A stretch of DNA of 36,378 nucleotides from an uncultured Prevotella sp. (GTDB taxonomy: Bacteria; Bacteroidota; Bacteroidia; Bacteroidales; Bacteroidaceae). A program made the translations under genes and the position numbers. Location of the stretch: NCBI GenBank assembly GCA_905202125.1, contig CAJKQX010000018.1, forward strand, positions 1 through 36,378, in the 5' to 3' direction. The notes below the pieces were generated by a model that saw nothing but the letters and a program-made list of their open reading frames with translations, searched no databases and was not told the DNA's origin. Below are positions 17,464-25,210 of this stretch, piece after piece (position 1 is the first letter of the stretch; each line of letters opens with the position of its first letter).

Positions 17464-17700
17464 TTATTTAACATTTCGTTGTTATTGATTTAACATTTCA
17501 TTTTTCACGAAATAGAAATTCGTGAGGTCGATTTTGTAATCTCGAGTTGTCAAAATCGTTCCTATTTTTGCACAAAAGCATATCTGCGTGTGCAAATATC
17601 AACCCTTTTTTCCGTTCAAAAGTGCCCAAGTTGCATCCTGAAAGGGGCTCTTTTGCACTCCGAAAGAGCCCCTTTCGCATGCCAAAAGGGCCCCTTTTGG
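17464..17700. other. Intergenic block of stacked inverted repeats
   Basis: Within about 235 bases there are six dyads in a row. (1) Alternating half-sites TAACA/TGTTA/TAACA start at 17469, 17480 and 17491, each 11 bases apart. (2) TCACGAA/TTCGTGA at 17505-17525. (3) CGATTTTG/CAAAATCG at 17529-17558. (4) TTTGCACA/TGTGCAAA at 17567-17596. (5) A 14-bp perfect stem at 17640-17676 with a 9-base loop. (6) A 9-bp dyad around one base at 17682-17700. A -7-like TATTTTTG lies at 17563-17570 without a good -33 box. No convincing reading frame is present. It could be a structured RNA or a multi-site regulatory region. Confidence 0.6.
17631..17696. repeat. Three tandem copies of a 22-bp unit
   Basis: Units 17631-17652, 17653-17674 and 17675-17696 share the pattern TTGCAnnCnnAAAGnGCCCCTT; a more degenerate copy lies just before 17631. 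Since the AAAGGGGC and GCCCCTTT parts are complementary, neighbouring units also form hairpins. The period is not a multiple of three, which argues against a coding repeat. Confidence 0.65.
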
Positions 17701-18064
17701 AAATTCGGGATATCTCGATTGAGATTCAAAACAGTCAACTCTTTATGTATCAATGGTTTGTGCGAAATCGCCATTTTTCGCGTATTTACGCCGAGGAAAT
17801 TTATTTTTCAAAATAACGCAAGGATTTTCGATTTTTTGATTTGGATTTTAAGATATAGCGATATCGAATTAATGTATATTAACACTCAATTTTCTCATTC
17901 TCCCAATTCCCACCTTCATGTACATCCTGCCCTCTGCCTTGTGATTAGCAATCATGCCGGATAGCACATACTGTTCAACTCCAAATCTCCTTCACCACGC
18001 GTTGATGTGACACGCAGCAGCTAATATTCTTTGCCACTTTTCGCCGTATCAAGAAAATAATGTG
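17701..18064. other. Gene-free stretch, nothing recognised
   Basis: AT-rich in its first half, with no reading frame that resembles a protein, no tRNA-like fold and no clear terminator. It separates the dyad-rich block from the promoter of the phosphonate genes. Confidence 0.5.
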
Positions 18065-18072
18065 TATATTTG
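18065..18072 (+). promoter_or_regulatory. -7 box of the phosphonate gene cluster
   Basis: TATATTTG matches the Bacteroidetes -7 consensus; the -33 region (TTTTCG at 18038-18043) is a weak match. Transcription from here leaves a leader of about 90 bases before the ATG at 18164. Confidence 0.55.
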
Positions 18073-18163
18073 CAGGATTTAAATTCGCGGCCGGCTTCCG
18101 GCGTAACTGTTCGTGGAGCCGCGGGCGACAATATTTTTGGAACAGACAATCAAATATCCCAAT

Positions 18164-19468
18164 ATGAGCAACAAGACCGTATATCTGGGCATGGTAGCAG
18201 ACATCATGCATCCGGGCCTGATAAATATCATCAACGAAGGGGCCAAATATGGCGATCTCATCATCGGTTTGTTCACCGACAAAGCCATCGCCACCCACAA
18301 GCGTCTGCCCTATCTCACTTACGACCAGCGCAAAAAGGTGGTCGAGAACATCAAAGGAGTGTCCGCCGTGGTGCCTCAAGACGAGTGGAGCTATGCTCCC
18401 AATCTCCGCCGTTTCAAGCCCGACTACATGATACACGGCGACGACTGGCAGAACGGACCCGACCGCGAACTGCGCCGCGAGGCCTTCGACGTGATGGCCG
18501 AGCATGGCGGACAGGTCATCGAGATACCCTACACGCAGGGCATCAACTCATCATCGCTCAACAAGGATATCAAGGCCATAGGTACCACTCCCGACGTGCG
18601 TCTGAAGACGCTGCGCCGTCTCATCGAGGCTAAACCCGTGGTGCGCATTCTCGAAGTGCACGACGGACTGTCGGGGCTGATATGTGAGAATATCGAGGTG
18701 GACAAGGGATCAAGTGTCGACTCGTTCGACGGCATGTGGTCGAGTTCGCTCACCGACTCCACATCCAAAGGCAAGCCAGACATCGAAGCCGTCGACCTGA
18801 CCACCCGCATGCAGGACCTCACCAACATCCTTGAGTGCACCACCAAACCTATTATCTACGATGGCGACACCGGTGGCAAACCCGAGCATTTCCAGTTTGC
18901 TGTGCGCACCCTCGAACGCAACGGCATCTCCGCCATCATCATAGAGGACAAGGTGGGACTCAAGAAAAACTCACTCTTCGGCACGGATGCCATCCAGACA
19001 CAAGACACCATCGAGGGCTTCTGCCACAAGATACGTGTGGGCAAGGAGGCACAGGTCACATCCGATTTCATGATTATTGCCCGCTGCGAGAGCATCATCG
19101 CCGGCAAACCCATCGATGACGCTCTCGAGCGTTGCTTCGCCTATGTGGACGCAGGCGCCGACGGCATCATGATACACAGCAAGGACAAGAGCGGCGAGGA
19201 CATCAAGGAGTTCTGCCTGCGCTTCCGTGAGCGCCATCCGTATGTGCCGATAGTTGTCGTGCCCACCACCTACAACCACATCCGCGAGGAGGAACTGAGC
19301 GAGTGGGGAGTCAATGTGGTGATCTATGCCAACCACATGTTGCGTGCAGCCTATCCCGCTATGGTCAAGGTGGCACAGTCGATACTCGAAAACCACCGCT
19401 CGTCCGACGCCAACGACCTCTGCATGCCTATCAAGGAGATACTCGAACTTATCCCGGGAACCAAATAA
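18164..19468 (+). CDS. aepX: Phosphoenolpyruvate mutase with N-terminal nucleotidyltransferase domain
   Basis: Catalyses PEP to phosphonopyruvate, the C-P bond-forming entry step to nearly all phosphonates. Residues 1 to about 135 form a GCT/TagD-type cytidylyltransferase-like domain (VYLGMVADIMHPGLI, LTYDQRKKVVENIKGV, PDYMIHGDDW, GINSSSLNKDI). Residues from about 140 to 434 are the isocitrate-lyase-fold mutase, with DSFDGMWSSSLTDS near 187-200, IIYDGDTGG and the mutase signature EDKVGLKKNS (261-270), which fits EDK-x5-NS exactly. The expected HxGH of the nucleotidyltransferase reads HPGL (16-19), so that domain may be impaired. I chose the ATG at 18164; a GTG at 18113 would add 17 residues without family support. 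It is the first gene of the cluster, 14 bases before the decarboxylase. Confidence 0.95.
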   Translation: MSNKTVYLGMVADIMHPGLINIINEGAKYGDLIIGLFTDKAIATHKRLPYLTYDQRKKVVENIKGVSAVVPQDEWSYAPNLRRFKPDYMIHGDDWQNGPDRELRREAFDVMAEHGGQVIEIPYTQGINSSSLNKDIKAIGTTPDVRLKTLRRLIEAKPVVRILEVHDGLSGLICENIEVDKGSSVDSFDGMWSSSLTDSTSKGKPDIEAVDLTTRMQDLTNILECTTKPIIYDGDTGGKPEHFQFAVRTLERNGISAIIIEDKVGLKKNSLFGTDAIQTQDTIEGFCHKIRVGKEAQVTSDFMIIARCESIIAGKPIDDALERCFAYVDAGADGIMIHSKDKSGEDIKEFCLRFRERHPYVPIVVVPTTYNHIREEELSEWGVNVVIYANHMLRAAYPAMVKVAQSILENHRSSDANDLCMPIKEILELIPGTK

Positions 19469-19482
19469 AACTCACAATCACA

Positions 19483-20619
19483 ATGATACGTCCATCGCTT
19501 TTCTACACCCTGCTTAGCGACCGCGGCATCCGTTTCTACACCGGTGTGCCCGATTCTCTGCTCAAAAATCTGTGTGCCTACATCACCGACCATTCCGACC
19601 GTCGCGACCATATCATCGCCGCCAATGAGGGTGGGGCCATAGGCCTTGCCGCCGGCTACCATCTGGCCACGGGCGGCATACCCGTGGTGTATATGCAAAA
19701 CTCGGGTCTGGGCAACACCGTCAACCCGCTGCTCTCGCTCATGGATGAGGATGTGTATCGCATACCCGTGCTGCTCATCGTGGGATGGCGCGGCGAACCG
19801 GGAGTGCACGACGAACCCCAGCATGTCAAACAGGGCAAGGTGACCCTATCGTTGCTCGACGCAATGGACATCCGCCACGACATCCTCACCAACGACGAAC
19901 AGACGCTCGAAGCACAGCTCGCCACGGCCATCGACTATATGTCGGCCACCGGCAAGCCTTACGCCCTCGTGGTGCGCAAGGGCACATTCGATTCATATAA
20001 GTTGCTCCACGCCCCGGCCGATGTGTGCACGATGGAGCGCGAGGAAGCCGTGCGCATGGTGGCTGCATCTATGGACGATAAGGCCGTCGTGGTGTCCACT
20101 ACCGGCAAAATATCGCGTGAGCTGTTCGAATATCGCGAGAGTGCCGACGGCGCTCATTGCCGCGATTTCCTCACCGTGGGCTCTATGGGACACGCATCGC
20201 AGATAGCCTTGGGCATTGCCTTGAGCAAGCCCGACCGCAATGTCTACTGTTTTGATGGCGACGGAGCCACCATCATGCACATGGGGGCGCTGGCCATCAC
20301 GGCCGATATGGCTCCCGCCAATTACTATCATGTGGTGTTCAATAATGGCGCACACGACTCCGTGGGAGGTCAACCCACCGTGGGACTCCATATCGATATC
20401 CCCGAGATAGCGTCGGCCTGTGGTTACAAGACGGTCATCAGCGTGGACAATGCCGACGACCTGCGCCTCACTCTCGACTCGCTCACCGACAATGATGCAC
20501 CGCTGCTGCTCGAGGTGAAGGTGAAGAAAGGGGCTCGCGAGGACCTCGGACGACCCACCACCACGCCGCAAGAGAACAAGGCGGCTCTGATGGATTTTCT
20601 TAATCGTGACGACCGATGA
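19483..20619 (+). CDS. aepY: Phosphonopyruvate decarboxylase
   Basis: Converts phosphonopyruvate to phosphonoacetaldehyde and CO2, pulling the unfavourable mutase reaction forward. It is a thiamine-diphosphate enzyme of 378 residues. The cofactor-activating glutamate lies in AANEGGAIGLAAGYH (E49). VYMQNSGLGNTVNPL follows. The ThDP/Mg motif runs from GDGA (259-262) to FNNGAHDSVGGQP (NN 287-288). All fit the Ppd family. A longer open frame extends upstream into the mutase gene, but the ATG at 19483 begins the family N-terminus (SLFYTLLSDRGIRFYTGVPDS). Its stop overlaps the next start by 4 bases. It works in tandem with the mutase gene. Confidence 0.96.
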   Translation: MIRPSLFYTLLSDRGIRFYTGVPDSLLKNLCAYITDHSDRRDHIIAANEGGAIGLAAGYHLATGGIPVVYMQNSGLGNTVNPLLSLMDEDVYRIPVLLIVGWRGEPGVHDEPQHVKQGKVTLSLLDAMDIRHDILTNDEQTLEAQLATAIDYMSATGKPYALVVRKGTFDSYKLLHAPADVCTMEREEAVRMVAASMDDKAVVVSTTGKISRELFEYRESADGAHCRDFLTVGSMGHASQIALGIALSKPDRNVYCFDGDGATIMHMGALAITADMAPANYYHVVFNNGAHDSVGGQPTVGLHIDIPEIASACGYKTVISVDNADDLRLTLDSLTDNDAPLLLEVKVKKGAREDLGRPTTTPQENKAALMDFLNRDDR

Positions 20620-21350
20620 TACTGGCCATACTCTCGGATATCCACGCCAACTATACAGCTCTGAATGCTGTGCTCGACAATCTCGACGCAACCGGCGGTT
20701 ATGACGCTGTGGCGGTGCTCGGCGACTTGATAAATTATGGTCCGCGACCCAACGAGGTGGTGGAGCGCATACGTGCTCTCGAGGACAGAATCATCATCAA
20801 TCTGTGGGGCAATCACGAGCTCTCGCTCACGGGTGAGTGCATGGACCGCTTCGCCACCGAGCGTGGACGGCGTGTGCCGGAATATACACGCCGGCTGCTC
20901 ACGGGTGACAACATGGATTATATCTCCACCCGGATGAACCGTTGCGGACGACAGACTCTAACCATCGACGGCCGGCGTTTTCTTTTCGTCCACGGCACCC
21001 TCGACGATTGTTTCTGGGGCAAGATGACCCTCGATGAACTTGCCAAGCCCGACTACGGTCAGTTCGACTACGTGCTCGCGGGCCATTCCCACGTGCCGAT
21101 GTATCTCGAGCATTTTCTGCCGGCCGACAATCCCGCCTACCGCAACAAACGACGCACCGTGTTCATCAACCCCGGGTCGGTGGGACAGCCGCGCAATCAC
21201 AATCCTCTGGCTCAGTATGGTCTGCTCGACACCCTCACCGGAGAGTACGCACACAAATGCGTGAGCTACGACATCGAGGCCGAACAACGGTTGTATGACA
21301 CCAAGTCGATCGATATATTTTACAAGCAAAGACTCAAAAACGGAATATAA
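20616..21350 (+). CDS. Metallophosphoesterase (calcineurin-like, YfcE/DR1281 type)
   Basis: A 244-residue two-metal phosphoesterase. All family motifs are intact: LSDIHAN (D8, H10), LGDLINYGP (36-37), WGNHE (65-68), FVHG (H126) and AGHSHVP (156-159), then NPGSVGQPR. The substrate cannot be told; relatives cleave phosphomono- and diesters, including cyclic and nucleotide diesters. The ATG overlaps the stop of the phosphonopyruvate decarboxylase gene by 4 bases (ATGA), so it is translationally coupled to phosphonate synthesis, and a role in that pathway is likely. Possible roles are hydrolysis of a phosphonate mono- or diester or of an activated intermediate; this is inference. Confidence 0.9.
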   Translation: MILAILSDIHANYTALNAVLDNLDATGGYDAVAVLGDLINYGPRPNEVVERIRALEDRIIINLWGNHELSLTGECMDRFATERGRRVPEYTRRLLTGDNMDYISTRMNRCGRQTLTIDGRRFLFVHGTLDDCFWGKMTLDELAKPDYGQFDYVLAGHSHVPMYLEHFLPADNPAYRNKRRTVFINPGSVGQPRNHNPLAQYGLLDTLTGEYAHKCVSYDIEAEQRLYDTKSIDIFYKQRLKNGI

Positions 21351-21363
21351 AAACTAAAATACA

Positions 21364-22362
21364 ATGGGTAATTTATATGTCATCAGCGGTGTGACGGGCA
21401 TGACAGGCAACGAACTGGCCCGACTCATCCTGAAAACCGAAGAAAACAGTATGGTCATCGGTTTCGACAATTTCTTCGCAAGTTCAATCGACACCGTACG
21501 TGATATTCTCGACAATAATCGTTTCGTCTTCCACGAATACGACATCAACGATGCCGACATGATGGCGCGTCTCATGACTGAGGTACGTGCCGTGCGCGCC
21601 GGCTACTCACGCACGGTCTACGTCAACTGTGCCGCCGTGGTGCACACCGAACATTTCTATGAGGTGGAGCACACCTTCGAGACCAATGTGCTCTCTATGC
21701 GCTCGTTTCTCAATCAGGCCATCGAGGTCGGTGCCGACACTTATATCAACTGTTCCACATCGGAGGTCTACTCCATGCAGTCGTGGAATGCCAACGGCGG
21801 TGTGAGAGAGGACGATTTTCTCGTGCTGGCAACGGCCGAACACAGCCAGCGCACCAGTTATGCCGTGGGCAAGCTCCTCACCGAGTTCTTCATCAAGGAC
21901 GCCGTGGACAAGGGACGCATCATGGGCTGCTCCATACGCTTTGCCAATGTGTACAGCAAACACGAACGCTTTGCCAAGCATATCATCCCGCATATCATCA
22001 ATTCGCTGCTCGACACGGGCAGTGTCACACTGCTCGACAACTCGAAGAAGAATCGTCGCACATTCCTGCACAACATCGACAGTTGCCGATCAGTGCTCGC
22101 TCTTATCAATACAGACAAGGCGCTGGACGGTACAGTGTACAACGTGGCCACCGATGAGGAGATAACAATCGTGGACCTCGTGCACACGATTGCCTCCAAG
22201 ATGGGTGTGGTCAATCCCGTGATACGATTCGAGGGTCATCGTGACTCCGACCCCGAGCGCCGGTTGCTCAACACCGACAAGATACGCCGCTCGACAGGGT
22301 GGGCACCCGTGGTGAGCCTGGACGAAGGACTTGATATGTGTGTTAAATCCATCGAACAATGA
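21364..22362 (+). CDS. NAD-dependent epimerase/dehydratase family protein (extended SDR)
   Basis: A 332-residue extended short-chain dehydrogenase. It has the NAD-binding GxxGxxG (GVTGMTG, 9-15), the active-site NCSTSEVY (129-136) and SYAVGK with YxxxK (166-170), then a substrate domain with RFANVYSKHERF and FLHNIDSC and the C-terminal STGWAPVVSLDEGL. This is the pattern of nucleotide-sugar epimerases and dehydratases (UDP-Glc 4-epimerase/dTDP-Glc dehydratase class). The active-site residues are intact. Its stop overlaps the next gene's ATG by 4 bases. In this cluster it probably makes the acceptor sugar or modifies a nucleotide-linked intermediate. The exact reaction is not readable. Confidence 0.88.
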   Translation: MGNLYVISGVTGMTGNELARLILKTEENSMVIGFDNFFASSIDTVRDILDNNRFVFHEYDINDADMMARLMTEVRAVRAGYSRTVYVNCAAVVHTEHFYEVEHTFETNVLSMRSFLNQAIEVGADTYINCSTSEVYSMQSWNANGGVREDDFLVLATAEHSQRTSYAVGKLLTEFFIKDAVDKGRIMGCSIRFANVYSKHERFAKHIIPHIINSLLDTGSVTLLDNSKKNRRTFLHNIDSCRSVLALINTDKALDGTVYNVATDEEITIVDLVHTIASKMGVVNPVIRFEGHRDSDPERRLLNTDKIRRSTGWAPVVSLDEGLDMCVKSIEQ

Positions 22363-23105
22363 GAAGTGTTGTTATTACCGTGGCCGGCATGTCGAGCCGA
22401 TTCAATGCCGACTTGGACAAGAAAACACTCAAGTGCATCTACTATGAGACGTCTCCGGCCGACTCGCTGTTGATGAGACAGATGGAGGCCATCGCTCCGC
22501 TGGTAGACGAAATTGTCATTGTCGGCGGATATATGTACGATGACCTGTGCCGGTTTGTCGGTGAGCATGCCGGCCGTTACGCCGACAAGGTGAAACTGGT
22601 GGAAAACAATCATTATCACGACTACGGCTCTTGTTACAGTCTGCTCAAAGGCATCGAGGCTGCAAGCAAAGATGCCACCGAACTGATATTTGTCGAGGGC
22701 GACTTGTTTTTCCATCCCGACAGCGTCTCCGAGGTGATACTGTCGCCTGTCGATGTGGTGACTGTCAATGCCGACCCCATCACCTCCGACAAGGCCGTGG
22801 CCTTCTATATCGATGCCGGCAATCATCCGCATTACATCTACGACACACATCACTCGTGTCTGGAAATCAACGAACCGTTTCTCGCCATCTACAATTCGGC
22901 GCAGATGTGGAAATTCCGCGATATGGCCACTCTCAGACGTCTGTGCTGCAATCTCACTCCTGCTCGGATGCAAGGCACCAATCTTGAGGTGGTGCAGGGA
23001 TATTTCGGCAATAAACAATTGACAGAGATGACCGTGGTGAAGGTTATGGATTGGGTCAACTGCAACACCGTGGCCGACTATCGACGGGCCATTAACATAA
23101 TGTGA
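22359..23105 (+). CDS. LicC-like nucleotidyltransferase
   Basis: A 248-residue single-domain GT-A-fold nucleotidyltransferase. The nucleotide-binding loop is AGMSSRF (9-15), followed by a lysine-rich stretch. VEGDLFF (112-118) supplies the metal aspartate, and SDKAVAFYID lies further on. The ENNHYHDYGSCYSL segment near 82-95 resembles the NNxYS motif of LicC, the CTP:phosphocholine cytidylyltransferase. The closest known activities are cytidylyl transfer to phosphocholine, or to 2-aminoethylphosphonate (PntC). It overlaps both neighbours and precedes a LicD gene by one gene. The natural reading is that it makes a CMP-activated phosphonate or phosphoalcohol for LicD. The substrate is inferred. 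Confidence 0.75.
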   Translation: MRSVVITVAGMSSRFNADLDKKTLKCIYYETSPADSLLMRQMEAIAPLVDEIVIVGGYMYDDLCRFVGEHAGRYADKVKLVENNHYHDYGSCYSLLKGIEAASKDATELIFVEGDLFFHPDSVSEVILSPVDVVTVNADPITSDKAVAFYIDAGNHPHYIYDTHHSCLEINEPFLAIYNSAQMWKFRDMATLRRLCCNLTPARMQGTNLEVVQGYFGNKQLTEMTVVKVMDWVNCNTVADYRRAINIM

Positions 23106-23107
23106 AT

Positions 23108-24292
23108 ATGAAAACACTTGATCAAAAACTGAATATCCTCCGACAGAAAATCGATGGCGGCGACAAGGTCACCATCGCCATCTTCGGACTTGGCAGCGTG
23201 GGGTGTTACCTGCTGGACTATCTCGTGTCGCTGGCCGATGCACAACTGCGACTGTTGGTCGTGGGCCGCAACAAGGAGAAAATGGAGCAGGACGTCAACA
23301 TCATTCGAACCGCCGCCTGCATCCGCCGACAGTTGCTGAGCGAGATAGTCATCGTCTCCGACTGTGATTTCACTGATGTGCGCTCCATCGAGAAGGTGCT
23401 CAGCGAGCATCGGCCCGATTTTATCGTCAACAGCAGTCGACTGTATGCCGGACTGAAATACGGTTCCATCTCGTGGTCAAACCTCCGGGCCTACGGCATC
23501 TGGACACCGCTGTCGGTGATGCTCGGCAAGAATATCATGGAGGCTTATCGCAACAGCGGGTGCGACGCCATAAGCATCAACACGTCCTATTCCGACGCTG
23601 TCATACCCTGGCTCAAGTCGGCCGGCATGGACTGGTTCGATTTCGGTAGCGGCAATCTCAATCATCTCATCCCGAGAATGAAATTCTACGTGCAGCAAAA
23701 GTATGACATAGCCAACCCGAATGATATCGACATTACGCTCGCGGCAAGCCATTTCCACGATGTGGTGATAAGCAAGGAGGGACACGACGAGGGCGTCGCG
23801 CTACCGCTCAAGGTGCGTGTGTGTGGCCACGAACAGGTTGTAGACCGCCGCGAGATGCTGGCTGCCTGCAGGATAGCCATGCCCACCGACCAGAAGCGAA
23901 ACATGATGAACGCATCGAGCAATTTTGACATTATCTGCGCGATATTGAGTGCGATACGCAATAAAAGCAAAGTGAAAATCCATACGCCGGGCGTCGACGG
24001 ACATATCGGTGGCTATCCTTTCATCATCGATGGCACGGCCGACGCATGTCGCGGATATTTCTGCAACGATTTCACTATGGACGAGATGACCGAGGCCAAC
24101 CGCCGTTCGATCTATCTGGACGGTATCGGGAATGTGGCCGAAGGATGTATTGTCTACACCGACGAACTGCTGGCTAAGGTCAAAGACCGTTTCGATGTGG
24201 ACATACCAAAGAACGTGCCGCTGGACGAAGCCCACCGCGTAGCCCAATTGTTAATACATGACATTATCTGCCCGGCGTTGGGTCGGCATTGA
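23108..24292 (+). CDS. NAD(P)-binding Rossmann oxidoreductase, unassigned
   Basis: I do not recognise a specific enzyme. The 394-residue protein has an N-terminal dinucleotide-binding fold (IAIFGLGSVGCYLL, GLGSVG at 27-32). It then has FIVNSSRLYAG and AISINTSYSDAVIPWL, which is reminiscent of saccharopine dehydrogenase/opine dehydrogenase layouts, and a large C-terminal substrate domain with FGSGNLNHLIPRMKF and HTPGVDGHIGGYPF. I chose the ATG at 23108; the GTG at 23102 overlaps the previous stop. It is tightly packed between the nucleotidyltransferase and LicD genes. Possible substrates are phosphonoacetaldehyde or a compound derived from it; no motif proves this. Known phosphonoacetaldehyde reductases belong to other families. 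Confidence 0.7.
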   Translation: MKTLDQKLNILRQKIDGGDKVTIAIFGLGSVGCYLLDYLVSLADAQLRLLVVGRNKEKMEQDVNIIRTAACIRRQLLSEIVIVSDCDFTDVRSIEKVLSEHRPDFIVNSSRLYAGLKYGSISWSNLRAYGIWTPLSVMLGKNIMEAYRNSGCDAISINTSYSDAVIPWLKSAGMDWFDFGSGNLNHLIPRMKFYVQQKYDIANPNDIDITLAASHFHDVVISKEGHDEGVALPLKVRVCGHEQVVDRREMLAACRIAMPTDQKRNMMNASSNFDIICAILSAIRNKSKVKIHTPGVDGHIGGYPFIIDGTADACRGYFCNDFTMDEMTEANRRSIYLDGIGNVAEGCIVYTDELLAKVKDRFDVDIPKNVPLDEAHRVAQLLIHDIICPALGRH

Positions 24293-24311
24293 CCAATTAT
24301 AATAATGTGAG

Positions 24312-25148
24312 ATGGCAAATTACGATTTGAACCAATTGCATGGAAAGATGCTCGATATATTATCGGCCATCGACGAGACTTGCAGGGCACACAACCTGAG
24401 GTATTATCTTCTGGGCGGCACCATGCTCGGAGCCGTGCGCCACAAAGGATTCATTCCCTGGGACGATGATGCCGATGTGTGTATGCCCCACAGCGACTAC
24501 GACAAGCTCATCGAACATGCCGATGAGTGGTTGCCCAAACGCTACGAACTGATATGCGCCGAGCACAACGACTATTACCCCCAACCCTTTGCCAAGATAC
24601 AGGATGCGGAGACCACGCTCATCGAACATGCTCACCTGAAATATCTCGGCGGTGTGTATGTTGACGTTTTTCCTGTCGACGGCATGCCCGACGGACGTCT
24701 GGCGCAGCGATTGCATACCTTGCACTACAAGCATCTGTGCAAGTTGCTCTATTTCACCTGTCGCGACCCCTACCGTCACGGACACGGACCGAGCTGTTGG
24801 CTGCCTCTGTTGTGCCGCCGACTGTTTACACCGCAGGGATTGCAAAAGAGCATACGCCGCATGCAGACCAAATATGATTTCTACACCAGTCGTAAGGTGT
24901 TGTGCTTCGACGACGGATATAAAAGCATCGTGGACCGCGATATTTACGGCACACCGACGCCTTATTACTTCGAGGGACGCACACTCCTGGGCGTAGAGAA
25001 GGCCGATGCTCTGCTCACAAAAATGTATGGCGACTACATGACTCCGCCGCCCGCAGGCACCGAGTTTCAGCATAATTTCCATTATCTGGATATGGACCAT
25101 CCTTACCGAGATTACAAAGGCGATGACAATATCGACGAAACGCATTGA
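24312..25148 (+). CDS. LicD family phosphotransferase
   Basis: LicD proteins move a phospho-substituent (phosphocholine in the best-studied cases) from a CDP-linked donor to a sugar of LPS or teichoic acid. The signature is complete: RYYLLGGTMLGAVRHKGFIPWDDDADVCM (GGTMLGAVRHKG 35-46, PWDDDADV 49-56), with the DDD metal/catalytic cluster, and VYVDVFPVDGMPD further on. The 278-residue length is typical. It follows the Rossmann oxidoreductase by 19 bases and closes the compact phosphonate part of the cluster. Together with the PEP mutase, the decarboxylase and a LicC-like enzyme it is the likely final step, placing a phosphonate or phosphoester on a glycan. Confidence 0.93.
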   Translation: MANYDLNQLHGKMLDILSAIDETCRAHNLRYYLLGGTMLGAVRHKGFIPWDDDADVCMPHSDYDKLIEHADEWLPKRYELICAEHNDYYPQPFAKIQDAETTLIEHAHLKYLGGVYVDVFPVDGMPDGRLAQRLHTLHYKHLCKLLYFTCRDPYRHGHGPSCWLPLLCRRLFTPQGLQKSIRRMQTKYDFYTSRKVLCFDDGYKSIVDRDIYGTPTPYYFEGRTLLGVEKADALLTKMYGDYMTPPPAGTEFQHNFHYLDMDHPYRDYKGDDNIDETH

Positions 25149-25210
25149 CCGGAATGCTTCTTCTGCACAGCATCCATACTGATGGCAACATAATAAAACA
25201 AATGATGTAA

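Noticed and set aside
17631..17696. Possible CRISPR array
   Set aside because: The units are directly adjacent without spacers and there are no cas genes.
17547..17964. Open frames across the dyad-rich block and beyond
   Set aside because: They run through tandem repeats with a 22-base period, have no ribosome-binding site or family motif, and overlap each other in different frames.
22236..23117. Long open frame on the minus strand opposite the epimerase and nucleotidyltransferase genes
   Set aside because: It is a shadow of GC-rich coding sequence. The plus-strand proteins carry family motifs and the antisense frame has none. The same holds for similar antisense frames at 27041-27928, 28347-29138 and 29301-30416.
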